From positions 17,279 to 81,278 of the forward strand of contig JAFWFV010000018.1 of assembly GCA_017515465.1 (NCBI GenBank): a stretch of 64,000 nucleotides of DNA, written 5' to 3'. The notes beneath the pieces were generated by a model. That model made no database searches, had not been told where the DNA came from, and saw only the letters and a program-made list of their open reading frames with translations. Every line of letters begins with the position of its first letter. Positions within the stretch are counted from its first letter, which is position 1. Position numbers and translations under genes: made by a program. This DNA comes from Clostridiales bacterium (GTDB lineage Bacteria; Bacillota; Clostridia; Saccharofermentanales; Saccharofermentanaceae). Below, one piece after another: positions 27,258 through 35,784 of this stretch.

Positions 27258-28673
27258 TCAGATTATACCAAAGAATCGCATTTTGCGCTCTGCCATCTCC
27301 CGGCTGCTGTTCATGTAACCGATCACGTCCTTGATGCATGGGCATCTCTCGACGCGGTATTTGTTTCCCTCACTGCCGAACACTCTCTTGCTCATCCCTC
27401 CCGCACCGAAAGACAAAACATCCCTGGCATCGGTCATCATGGCAACGTTATAGAGGCACTCCGTGCCGGGAAGTGCAAATCCGGTATTCTCCAGTCCGTG
27501 ACCCGTATCCTTCTGGCGGTACATGTAGTAAGGGATGTAGCCCGCCTTATCCAGCAGTCCGTATCCCTTTCTGACGGCATCATCCACCTCATTGTTGTCA
27601 TCGGTCAATACGTCTGAGACACTGATGGCAGCTCTCCTTTTCTTGTACAGGGTATGTACCGTTATGTTCTCGGGATGAAGATCTATCAGCCTGTTTACCG
27701 AATCTATGAAATCAGATGCCGTTTCGTATTTGAGACCTGCGATCAGGTCCATGTTGATAACATCAAAACCGGCCTTTCTGGCCATCTCAAATACCCTGAC
27801 GGTATCCTCTGATGAATGGAGCCTGTTGAGTCTGGCAAGGGTCTCCGAATTCATTGTCTGGGGATTGATGCATATCCTCCTGACGCCGTGCTCCGCCATG
27901 GATCTGAGCTTGTGTTCTGTAATGGTATCAGGTCTTCCCGCCTCCACCGTTACCTCAGTTTCCGGGTCCATTTTCAGGTTGTCGTATATAATGTCCAGGA
28001 GCCTGTCGAAATCCGTATCGTTAAATACCGTAGGAGTTCCTCCTCCCAGGTATAATGTGCTGATCTTTCTGCCTATGACGGGACCGACTGTCTTTATCTC
28101 TTCCTCTAACGCATCCAGATACTTTCCCAGCCTGTCCATGTGATGGCTGATGTCAGATGACACGAATGAACAGTATTCGCACCTCGACGGACAGAATGGT
28201 ATCCCCACATAGATATTGATGTCTTCCCCGGGGATCTTGCTCAGGACTTTCTGTTCGTTGGCATATGTCTTCAGGGCCAGTTCAGCCTTGTCCTGCCTGA
28301 CAAAATACTTCTCAGAAAGCTCTTGGGGATCACCGGTCTCACCTGCCACCAGTGTGGGCCTGATACCGGTAAGACATCCCCATGGAGCCTTTCTGCCAAG
28401 GAACTCAGACAGTGCGGTATAACAGGATCTTTTTACCTCCCTGGATATGGAAACGGGATCTGTCACGAAGGGCAGAATTATGCTGACCGTACCATCCTTT
28501 GAGGTGCACGATGAGGAATCCTCACCCACTGCGGAACAAAACACCATATCAGGCGCATCACTGCAGTATACACGCAAGCAGTCCTTGTCTTCCGTGGGCC
28601 GCAGATAGAATGCCCTCATGACATCCGCTATCCCGTAATAGTTATCGTGTCCTTCCAGGTATATCTCAAGCAT
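27258..28673 (-). CDS. hemZ: HemZ-like coproporphyrinogen III dehydrogenase (radical SAM)
   Basis: A 471-residue radical SAM protein. The cluster motif is IPFCPSRCEYCSF near residue 160 (C-x3-C-x2-C), followed by YLGGGTPTVF and TVEAGRPDT. The N-terminal ~140 residues, including CLTGIRPT, and the overall length match HemZ rather than HemN/HemW. HemZ oxidatively decarboxylates coproporphyrinogen, and in many anaerobes without heme synthesis the annotation is only by similarity; no other heme gene is in view here. The ATG overlaps the end of the DUF3810 gene by 8 nt. Confidence 0.88.
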   Translation of the reverse strand: MLEIYLEGHDNYYGIADVMRAFYLRPTEDKDCLRVYCSDAPDMVFCSAVGEDSSSCTSKDGTVSIILPFVTDPVSISREVKRSCYTALSEFLGRKAPWGCLTGIRPTLVAGETGDPQELSEKYFVRQDKAELALKTYANEQKVLSKIPGEDINIYVGIPFCPSRCEYCSFVSSDISHHMDRLGKYLDALEEEIKTVGPVIGRKISTLYLGGGTPTVFNDTDFDRLLDIIYDNLKMDPETEVTVEAGRPDTITEHKLRSMAEHGVRRICINPQTMNSETLARLNRLHSSEDTVRVFEMARKAGFDVINMDLIAGLKYETASDFIDSVNRLIDLHPENITVHTLYKKRRAAISVSDVLTDDNNEVDDAVRKGYGLLDKAGYIPYYMYRQKDTGHGLENTGFALPGTECLYNVAMMTDARDVLSFGAGGMSKRVFGSEGNKYRVERCPCIKDVIGYMNSSREMAERKMRFFGII

Positions 28674-29835
28674 CAGTTTCTGCCTTTACATACGTCATGT
28701 AGTAGTCGAGATAAACATCTTCCGGAACCTTATAGGATCCTACGCCGCTCTCGCCGTTGACCTTGAGGAAGGTATCATTCGTCTTTTCCGAGACAGTTGC
28801 TATCTCCTCTGACAGTTCCATTCCCTCGATCAGCTTCCAGTAATCATCGGCAGCTTTCATGTCGCGGAATACCGGTGCCATCAGATCTCCATACACATAT
28901 GTGGGGATCTCCCCGTCATTGAAATAAGCATTCTTATAGATGACATCGAACAGATCCCAGAATATGAAATAATACCCCGCATATCTGAAGTCCGGCCTGT
29001 TTGAAGATATGCAGGCAACGGTCGAGATGATGTTGCAGTCAGTCTCGCTGCCGTATCCCTTTGCATGGCACAGTTCATGGCAGAGAGTATGGGCAAAGGA
29101 TTTTATATCCAGATATCCCGTATTGATGTTGGCCTCACCCAGGAAAGGATCGTACATCCCGACTATGTTCGTCAGGCTCCAGTAATCACTCATCGCTACC
29201 GGCTTTGCCCTGACAAAATTCCTGGACAGGCCAAATCCGTACCGGGCAGACACTTCATCCAGGAGGAGGTTGGCATGGGTGGAGGCATCTTCGAAGCTGG
29301 TGGTAAGATGAGCTACGCCCATATAGTCCTCTCCAAGCTCGTATCTGGCCTGGAGCATGTTCTGATACGCCCAGCTCAGCGCCTCCTGATACGCTTCTAT
29401 CGAATGGTCATCATTGTCCAGTTCAAGGTGTGTACGTGCAGAGATCCTCCTGTAGTTCATTCCGTGCATGAGCTGGAATACCAGCATGCCGCAGCACGAA
29501 ATGATCAGTACGGCACTGATCGACTTCAGCAGGAACGAAATGAGTCCTCCCTTACCCAGTATCTTCATGATCAGCATGATGATCCAGACCATCAGGAGGG
29601 AAACCAGAACTACCGCTCCCACCACCACGAAGTTCTCCGTCAGTGACATATGGAACATGCTGCTGAAGATATTCCCTGGAAGTGATATCACGGGAAAGAT
29701 ATCCCTGCAGTAAAGCTCCGATACAAATAACGGAAGGATCCTGGGTACGAAAAAGAAAACCGCCAGCAGAAGGGCAGGTATCAGTATCAGCAGGATGGAA
29801 CGCAGTACATGCTTTTCTTTTGGGAAACGCTTCAT
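28666..29835 (-). CDS. DUF3810-family membrane-bound zinc metallopeptidase
   Basis: A 389-residue protein with three hydrophobic segments in the first 125 residues (roughly 12-30, 65-90, 100-120), then a soluble domain. CHELCHAKGYGSETDCN near residue 262 is an H-E-x-x-H zinc site with a downstream Glu, as in DUF3810 proteins (CHELSHLRG and related). Substrate unknown. The gene overlaps its neighbours by 4 and 8 nt in a four-gene operon (coaW, acyltransferase, this gene, hemZ). Confidence 0.85.
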   Translation of the reverse strand: MKRFPKEKHVLRSILLILIPALLLAVFFFVPRILPLFVSELYCRDIFPVISLPGNIFSSMFHMSLTENFVVVGAVVLVSLLMVWIIMLIMKILGKGGLISFLLKSISAVLIISCCGMLVFQLMHGMNYRRISARTHLELDNDDHSIEAYQEALSWAYQNMLQARYELGEDYMGVAHLTTSFEDASTHANLLLDEVSARYGFGLSRNFVRAKPVAMSDYWSLTNIVGMYDPFLGEANINTGYLDIKSFAHTLCHELCHAKGYGSETDCNIISTVACISSNRPDFRYAGYYFIFWDLFDVIYKNAYFNDGEIPTYVYGDLMAPVFRDMKAADDYWKLIEGMELSEEIATVSEKTNDTFLKVNGESGVGSYKVPEDVYLDYYMTYVKAETDA

Positions 29836-30602
29836 TTGATCACCATGGAAAGCAGATAGCAGATGAGCAGTACAACAGGCTGATGGATAATGTAGATGGC
29901 AAGTGAATGCCTTCCGATGAATTCCAGGGGCGCAGTGATCTTGCGCGTAACATCATGTTTGGGAGGAAAGAGAGTCTTTTTCTCCTTATAGCAGACCCTG
30001 CCGATCACGGTTCCTACCAGAAAGACTCCTATCCACGGGAACAGAGGCATGTAGTCCGCCATCGATGGAGTGCAGTCCATTATTATCCCGGTGGGGATCA
30101 GGAGCGGGCAGTCCACAGTCCTGTTGAAATATCCGATGGTATTGCCAAGGATTATCGAGTAGATGCCTGCAAGTCCCATGAGCACGTTCGTGAACCTGGG
30201 ATCCGTCTGGAACTTCTTTTCCAGGTACTCGATCAGGGCATAGATGAATATACCGCAGCTGAGGAGATGCAGAACGTTGAATATGATCAGGCAATCCGCA
30301 TCAAAACAATATGTCGCAATGGATGTGATGAGCGTCAGTCCCAGCGCGACAGATATGAGCTTGATGCCTCTTTTTACATTGCTCCTGGAGAATGTGCAGC
30401 ACACACCCGATACGCCCACGAATATAACGAGAAAGAACGGATGCATCAGTCCCTCGAACCAGGGGGCATCCAGATATCTGCAGTCTGCCAGGCGGAAGAT
30501 AAATCTCAGATCCCAGGAGATATGCATCCATATGACAAACACCATGGCCAGGCCACGCATCGTATCAAGTTCATATGCTCTGGTATCGCTCTTCCTGCTC
30601 AT
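29832..30602 (-). CDS. Heparan-alpha-glucosaminide N-acetyltransferase-like membrane protein (DUF1624)
   Basis: A 256-residue polytopic protein with about seven transmembrane segments. The N-terminus YELDTMRGLAMVFVIWMHISWDL and the C-terminal EFIGRHSLAIYIIHQPVVLL are typical of the HGSNAT_cat/DUF1624 group of membrane acyltransferases, which is related to acyltransferase family 3. It may acetylate a surface sugar; the acceptor is not known. The ATG overlaps the coaW stop (TAATG). Confidence 0.83.
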   Translation of the reverse strand: MSRKSDTRAYELDTMRGLAMVFVIWMHISWDLRFIFRLADCRYLDAPWFEGLMHPFFLVIFVGVSGVCCTFSRSNVKRGIKLISVALGLTLITSIATYCFDADCLIIFNVLHLLSCGIFIYALIEYLEKKFQTDPRFTNVLMGLAGIYSIILGNTIGYFNRTVDCPLLIPTGIIMDCTPSMADYMPLFPWIGVFLVGTVIGRVCYKEKKTLFPPKHDVTRKITAPLEFIGRHSLAIYIIHQPVVLLICYLLSMVIK

Positions 30603-31417
30603 TATCTATCTGCCAGACATGCGCCGATCGCCGTTCCGAACACTGCATCCTCGGGAACGATGAAATTAACGTCGTAAAGGTCGTGGAATGTGTCCAGGAC
30701 CTGCCTGCACTGTTCGAAATCAGCCAGCTGGCCGGTAAAAACGATGTCCCTGATGCCTGCCACTCTCGAAGCGAGGACAGCCATGGATCCTATGGCCTGG
30801 AATACCAGGTTGAATATTCCTGCTGCCTTGTCCTCCCTGGTCAGGTCGTCTGCGACCTTGCCAAAATTGGAGGCAGTTGCATACGTAGGAAGTCCCGGGA
30901 TATCTGATTTCGTAATATCGCCTATGGTCAGGTCCACCGCCTGAAGATCGCCCGCATGGGCCAGTTCCGACAGTTTCTCCGCATCATCCATTCCCAGGAT
31001 GCTGTTGCACAGACCCACCAGAGTTCCTCCTCCGACACCGGAACCGATTATATGCCTGATCCTGTCAACGGAAGCATCCAGATAGGCAGTACCGGTACCG
31101 AGACTTACGACCACAGCATGGTCCAGCTTACTCAAAAACAGACCGCCCCTGCCCGTGGCATCGAACTCCTTGATCTCTACAGTATCTATTCCCAGGATAG
31201 AGCCGGACGGGAAAGACGCTCCCACTCCGGTGATGTTGATCCTGTCTATGTCATTCAGTGAAATGCCGTTATCATTTATCAGCTTGCCTACGGCGCCGAA
31301 TGCAGATGTAACGGGATCTGTTGCCTTGACCACTGTCTTGTACAATATCTCACCGTCCTTCATTCCGACGATCTTGGTCGTACTGCCGCCGACATCCAAA
31401 CCGATCCTGATACTCAT
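30602..31417 (-). CDS. coaW: Type II pantothenate kinase
   Basis: A 271-residue ASKHA-fold kinase doing the first step of CoA synthesis. GLDVGGSTTKIVG is the phosphate-1 loop, VVVSLGTGTAYL near residue 108 and GSGVGGGTLVGL near 125 are the phosphate-2 and adenosine regions, and DIVFTGQLADFEQC follows near residue 227. Type II enzymes are known from Staphylococcus and many Clostridia and are insensitive to CoA feedback. It is the first gene of the operon, with GGAGG 8 nt before the ATG and a possible TGATACAAT extended -10 further upstream. Confidence 0.88.
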   Translation of the reverse strand: MSIRIGLDVGGSTTKIVGMKDGEILYKTVVKATDPVTSAFGAVGKLINDNGISLNDIDRINITGVGASFPSGSILGIDTVEIKEFDATGRGGLFLSKLDHAVVVSLGTGTAYLDASVDRIRHIIGSGVGGGTLVGLCNSILGMDDAEKLSELAHAGDLQAVDLTIGDITKSDIPGLPTYATASNFGKVADDLTREDKAAGIFNLVFQAIGSMAVLASRVAGIRDIVFTGQLADFEQCRQVLDTFHDLYDVNFIVPEDAVFGTAIGACLADR

Positions 31418-31515
31418 GCTCCTGCCTCCGTTAGGGTCAATAGTATGTGAATGATTGTATCATAAATACAGAAACAATGTTGACGAACCGTGGCGCCCGA
31501 CCCGTTACAGTCCCC

Positions 31516-31622
31516 TGATTCATCATTTTGCTCATCAAACAGCACCGGGTGATGAATGAAATGATGAAATTCATCATTTCGTTCATCATTTACCCTTCAG
31601 TGTAGAACAATCTGATGAATCA
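31516..31622. repeat. Nested inverted repeats built from a TTCATCATTT-like unit
   Basis: In the spacer between coaW and tRNA-Gly. An outer pair TGATTCATCA (31516-31525) and TGATGAATCA (31613-31622) encloses a 39-nt palindrome (31550-31588) whose 19-nt arms match with one mismatch around a single base. A further direct copy of the unit lies at 31519-31537. It has no coding potential and could be a paired operator or a small intergenic repeat. The remaining spacer (31418-31515 and 31623-31685) shows nothing else I can name. Confidence 0.7.
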
Positions 31623-31685
31623 ACCTGAAAAGCGAAAAAAGCCTTTCCGGTGTACTTACCGCAGAGTGAGTTCCTCTGATAACGA

Positions 31686-31786
31686 ATGACTCCCTTTGGG
31701 AATCCTTACCGCAGGTACGTCAACGTATCTATACTAATGCAGATACTGGAAATAGTACCGAGGACTGGATTCCCAAAGGGAGTCAT
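31686..31786 (-). repeat. Nested long hairpin directly downstream of tRNA-Gly
   Basis: Outer perfect 20-bp stem (31686-31705 with 31767-31786), then a 5-bp stem GGTAC/GTACC (31714-31718, 31755-31759) and a 6-bp stem GTATCT/AGATAC (31725-31730, 31741-31746). It starts 5 nt after the tRNA CCA and has no U-tract after it. Confidence 0.8.
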
Positions 31787-31791
31787 GAGTC

Positions 31792-31867
<76 letters not shown>

Positions 31868-31893
31868 AAAACAATGAAATATTAAAACATCTG

Positions 31894-32952
31894 TCAGTTG
31901 ATGTCAAACACAGGGGCAGTCCTGATGCGGTCTTCTGACATGAACTCCAGGAAGTTCTCCGTCATCTCGTGAGGATGGCCGTTCTTGATGTATGGTACCC
32001 AGTGCTGGATATCAGAGAAATTTGCCCAGAACAAAAGATATGCGATGTTGTGTTTCAGCACGACTCCGGACAGATCGGTAAACCATGTGCGGGGGTTGCC
32101 GGAAGGAGCCAGTCCTTCGTAGTAATCTATTCCGGAATCGAGTGTTCTCATACCGATCTCCGTGAGTGCGGGTATCAGATCCTTCTCTTTTGCGATCTTG
32201 CAGAGGATCTTGAGAGTCGAATCCAGGCTGTCCCAGAATCCGTCTCCGTCGCATGGCCTGTCGTGGTAGTAGTCTACGCCGATGACGTCGATGATATCAT
32301 CCCCGGGATACCTGGACATAAAATCCCTCTTGTTCTTTACAGGCCCGTTTGGGGAATAGCAGTAAGCGAAACTGTCGACGCCCTTTCCCTCCAGATATGA
32401 ATAGGTATACCTGAACAGAGCTATGTATTCCTTGTCCGACAGATGAGGCCTGCCCCACCAGAACCAGTCGCCATTGCACTCATGGAAAGGACGGAAGATC
32501 ATGGGGATCTTATTGCCGTGGACATCAACGCAGGCCGATGCAAATTCGGCGATCATGTCCAGGAAGTGTGTATATTTGGTGTTCAGATCCCCTCCGGGCA
32601 TTATGCGTCTGCCGCAGTCACCCGTGACGTTGTTAGGAGAATAATCGTAATATGTGTCCTTGCCGCCCAGGGTAAAGTTGGGCATATGTGAAGACAGAGT
32701 GATTATTATCCCCTGTCTGTGAAGGTTCTTGCAGATCTTGATGAGGTCGTTCATACGGCCTTCGTAGCCGAGAAAACTGAGAGTGTCGATCCCCACTACT
32801 GCGGGCATCTTACCCGATATCTCCCTGATGTCGGAATCAGTTCCGTCTGTCTTTTTGATGCCTACTCCGATATGGCCTGCGTTCTGATGACCGAGAAGGA
32901 TCTCGGAGTTTTCCACGGAACGTTTAAGAACCGACAGCATCTCGTCACGCAT
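31894..32952 (-). CDS. Glycoside hydrolase family 26 protein (beta-mannanase type), no signal peptide
   Basis: About 352 residues. The GH26 acid/base Glu lies in FRPFHECNGDWFWWG and the nucleophile Glu in ALTEIGMR; DVIGVDYYHD is the family strand between them. GH26 members cleave beta-1,4-mannans or, more rarely, beta-1,3-xylan or mixed-linkage glucan. There is no signal peptide, so it would act on imported oligosaccharides or have another cytoplasmic role. A longer frame opens at 32994, but the ATG at 32952, right behind the stop of the HEAT-like gene, is the more natural start. tRNA-Gly follows 27 nt downstream. Confidence 0.88.
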   Translation of the reverse strand: MRDEMLSVLKRSVENSEILLGHQNAGHIGVGIKKTDGTDSDIREISGKMPAVVGIDTLSFLGYEGRMNDLIKICKNLHRQGIIITLSSHMPNFTLGGKDTYYDYSPNNVTGDCGRRIMPGGDLNTKYTHFLDMIAEFASACVDVHGNKIPMIFRPFHECNGDWFWWGRPHLSDKEYIALFRYTYSYLEGKGVDSFAYCYSPNGPVKNKRDFMSRYPGDDIIDVIGVDYYHDRPCDGDGFWDSLDSTLKILCKIAKEKDLIPALTEIGMRTLDSGIDYYEGLAPSGNPRTWFTDLSGVVLKHNIAYLLFWANFSDIQHWVPYIKNGHPHEMTENFLEFMSEDRIRTAPVFDIN

Positions 32953-32953
32953 A

Positions 32954-33913
32954 TCAATCGTTACCCTGATTATATTTCTTTCTGAAATCTCCAAAAGGGT
33001 CTTCTATGTCTGTTATATCGCCGCCAAGCTTCTGGATGGCGGACATCATCTCGTAGAACAGTTCACGGCTTATGGTTTTCTGATTCCTGTTGATGTAGCT
33101 CTTGAACATCTTGACTGCCCTGTCGTCGCCGTAGTCAGCCAGACAGATAACGGCATAGATCTTGTTCTCCATGAACCTGAATGCTCTTCTGAGTTCTTCA
33201 TAGATGTCATCTGACTTATAGTCTTTGCCGATGGCAGCCAGCATGATGACCAGATCCTCGCAGGGCCCCGTCATCTTGTCCTCAGTATGCTTTTCCAGTT
33301 CATCGATGAGAAGGGGAACGGATACTGCAGGGAAAGCCTCGATATATTCAGAAATGGACTCTGCTACGAAATCCCTGACTGAAGGATAGCTCATGAACCT
33401 GTCCAGAACAGCTTTGACAAAGACAGGTTCTTCCATCTTTATCAGGACGTCGAGTGCTGCTCTGACCTTCTGGAATTCGATCTCAAATACGGAATCTTCA
33501 TCTGACAGTTCCTCTTCATTCCAGGCGGAATCGCCGATGATGGTGGAACAGTAATCCATAACCCTGTCATGGTCTGAATATGTAGCCATGCTCTCTATGA
33601 GACTCTGGGGAACTCCCCTGTCGAGATTGAGAGCGGAATACTCCATGGTCTCACACAGCTCATCGAAGCTCATCTCATCGAATACATCCCGGAGGCTCTT
33701 TCCTCCGAGCAATTCATCAGGATCGTTCTCCAGTTCGTATGTGGCATTGTCCGTTGCCTCTGTGGCAAGGGCCTGTATCTTCTGCTCGAAATCCTCTTCA
33801 TCATCGGATTTGCGGGACATCAGTTCATCGGAATACCTGTCGACTGTCTGGTCGAGGATGAGCGCAGACAGTTCATCGTATCTCTTAAGAACGCTGATTA
33901 TTTCTTCTCTCAT
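32954..33913 (-). CDS. HEAT-like helical repeat protein of unknown function
   Basis: A 319-residue acidic, all-helical protein. Repeated segments with V/L and D/E spacing (RAALDVLIKMEEPVFVKAVL, VRDFVAESISEYIEAF, YAVICLADYGDDRAVKMF) resemble HEAT repeats in the C-terminal 180 residues. No catalytic motif, signal peptide or membrane segment. It sits between an ABC ATPase gene (14-nt gap) and the GH26 gene (1-nt gap) and is probably co-transcribed. I do not recognise a family function. Confidence 0.72.
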   Translation of the reverse strand: MREEIISVLKRYDELSALILDQTVDRYSDELMSRKSDDEEDFEQKIQALATEATDNATYELENDPDELLGGKSLRDVFDEMSFDELCETMEYSALNLDRGVPQSLIESMATYSDHDRVMDYCSTIIGDSAWNEEELSDEDSVFEIEFQKVRAALDVLIKMEEPVFVKAVLDRFMSYPSVRDFVAESISEYIEAFPAVSVPLLIDELEKHTEDKMTGPCEDLVIMLAAIGKDYKSDDIYEELRRAFRFMENKIYAVICLADYGDDRAVKMFKSYINRNQKTISRELFYEMMSAIQKLGGDITDIEDPFGDFRKKYNQGND

Positions 33914-33927
33914 CTTTTGTACCCTTA

Positions 33928-34722
33928 TCAGGACAGGATGGCCTTGTCGTTTGCGAACTCTTCTCCGGATGCCTTCTCGAATTCCTGGAGGAGATCCTTG
34001 ACGGTGAGCTTTTTCTTGTCCTCACCCTTGATGTCGAGGATGATGTCTCCATTATTCATCATGATGAGCCTGTTGCCGTGAACGATGGCATCATGCATGT
34101 TATGAGTGATCATGAGAGTTGTCAGATGATCACGGTTTACGATCTTTTCCGTCGTATCGAGAACAGTTGCTGCCGTCTTGGGGTCGAGGGCTGCTGTATG
34201 CTCGTCGAGGAGCAGGAGCTTCGGCTTCTGAAGAGTAGCCATGAGGAGTGTTATGGCTTGACGCTGACCACCGGAGAGTACGCCTACCTTTGTTGTGATA
34301 CGGTCCTCGAGTCCGAGATTGAGTTCTGCCACTCTCTCCTTGAATGCAGCACGCTGCTTGGAGGAGATCCCCCATACGAGTCTCCTGCTGTGGCCTCTCC
34401 TGGCTGCCAGAGCCAGATTTTCGTCGATGCCGAGGGCTGATGCGGTTCCCGTCCTGGGATCCTGGAATACCCTGCCTATGTATGCAGCTCTCTTGTAATC
34501 GGGGATACCCGTAACGTCTATGCCGTCGATGGTTATCGTTCCTTCATCAACTGGCCATACACCTGCAATGGCGTTGAGCAGCGTTGACTTACCGGCACCG
34601 TTACCGCCGATGACTGTTACGAACTCACCCTCTTCTATCTTGAGATTGATGCCGTCGAGAGCCTTTTTCTCATTGACTGTACCGGCATCGAAAGTCTTAT
34701 GTACATTGATTACTTCAAGCAT
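33928..34722 (-). CDS. ABC transporter ATPase, TrpXYZ-like importer
   Basis: About 264 residues. Walker A GGNGAGKST near residue 40, signature LSGGQRQ near 147, Walker B LLLLDEHTAALD near 165 and the switch His in MITHNMHD. The related frame is open to 34812, but AGGAGG precedes the ATG at 34722, giving MLEVINVHKTF. It overlaps the permease gene by 8 nt. With the permease and binding protein it forms a DUF534-type importer of the kind linked to tryptophan uptake in streptococci; the substrate here is inferred. Confidence 0.92.
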   Translation of the reverse strand: MLEVINVHKTFDAGTVNEKKALDGINLKIEEGEFVTVIGGNGAGKSTLLNAIAGVWPVDEGTITIDGIDVTGIPDYKRAAYIGRVFQDPRTGTASALGIDENLALAARRGHSRRLVWGISSKQRAAFKERVAELNLGLEDRITTKVGVLSGGQRQAITLLMATLQKPKLLLLDEHTAALDPKTAATVLDTTEKIVNRDHLTTLMITHNMHDAIVHGNRLIMMNNGDIILDIKGEDKKKLTVKDLLQEFEKASGEEFANDKAILS

Positions 34723-35680
34723 TTTTCTTACCTCCTGCAGAATTCTTACCTGCTCTGTGGAAGGAACTCTTCCTGGCGTTCTTGAGGTAAGGAACAGCCA
34801 GACAGATCGCAACGATAACAGCCGTGAACAGCTTCATCATGTTCGGATCCATCTTGAGCCACAATACGATCGTGTAGATCATGTAGTAGATGATCGCACC
34901 AATGGCGATAAAGATCATCCTGAACAGGAAGTTCATCCTCTTGCCGAGGATGGCATCTCCCAGGACCTCACCGATGATGACTGCTGCCAGACCGATGACG
35001 ATCGCGCCTCTGCCGCTGTTGACATCAGCATAACCGGAGTACTGGGCAAACAGACAGCCTGACAGTGCAACGAGACCGTTACTGAGAGCCAGACCGACAA
35101 CCTTGTTGAGGTTGATGTTGATTCCCTGTGCTTTACTCATCTGCGGATTGCAGCCCGTGGATCTGATGGACATTCCGCGCTCTGTTCCGAAAAACCAGTA
35201 AAGCAAGGCAATTATTACTGCCACAAAGCAAACGCTCACGATGATGGCAACATTTACATCTCTACCGGAAACTATCAGATTGAACTTGTCTGCGCTGATG
35301 GCCGTGTTGGCCTTGAATCCCATGATGGCCAGGTTGATAGAATACAGTGCATACTGAGTAAGGATACCTGCAAGGATGGCAGGGATTCCGAGCCTGGTGT
35401 GAAGGAGGCCGGTGATCATGCCGGCAAGGATACCGCAGACAAAGGCAACGAGAACGGCAACGATCGGGGGAACACCCGCAACTATGAGGACTGCTGTAAC
35501 GGCTCCGCCTGTTGAAAACGTACCGTCAACGGAAAGATCCGCAATATCGAGGATCCTGAAAGTAATGTAGACGCCCAATGCCATAAGCGCCCAGACAAGT
35601 CCCTGCGCTACGCCTGCAGGGAGTCTCGAAAGCAATCCTACAAAGCTTAATGAACTTAAGTATTCACCGATCGCACCCAT
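34715..35680 (-). CDS. ABC transporter permease, branched-chain/TrpY-like
   Basis: A 321-residue membrane protein with about eight to nine hydrophobic segments and the BPD_transp_2 fold of branched-chain-type permeases (LDIADLSVDGTFSTGGAV near residue 43, GFKANTAISADKFN in the middle, ALSNGLVALSGCLFAQYSGYAD near 205, then AVIIGEVLGD). GGAGA lies before the ATG. A hairpin with a U-tract separates it from the binding-protein gene, so the membrane components may be made at lower level than the binding protein. Confidence 0.92.
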   Translation of the reverse strand: MGAIGEYLSSLSFVGLLSRLPAGVAQGLVWALMALGVYITFRILDIADLSVDGTFSTGGAVTAVLIVAGVPPIVAVLVAFVCGILAGMITGLLHTRLGIPAILAGILTQYALYSINLAIMGFKANTAISADKFNLIVSGRDVNVAIIVSVCFVAVIIALLYWFFGTERGMSIRSTGCNPQMSKAQGININLNKVVGLALSNGLVALSGCLFAQYSGYADVNSGRGAIVIGLAAVIIGEVLGDAILGKRMNFLFRMIFIAIGAIIYYMIYTIVLWLKMDPNMMKLFTAVIVAICLAVPYLKNARKSSFHRAGKNSAGGKKNA

Positions 35681-35697
35681 AAAGTCTCCTTTTACGC

Positions 35698-35743
35698 AAA
35701 AACCCGTCAGAGAGGAAAGGCATGCTTTCCTCTCTGGCGACGG
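35698..35743 (-). terminator. Intercistronic terminator between binding protein and permease
   Basis: Stem of 11 bp (35709-35719 with 35725-35735) extended by 5 bp across a 3-nt bulge (35704-35708 with 35739-35743), followed on the minus strand by GTTTTTG. Partial termination would favour the binding protein over the permease and ATPase. Confidence 0.8.
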
Positions 35744-35784
35744 TCAATGCTGGTTATTAGTTGTTTACTATTTAGATAGTAATA

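Noticed and set aside
31516..31622. TTCATCATTT repeats as a CRISPR array.
   Set aside because: Units are inverted and irregular, with no equal spacers and no cas genes in the window.
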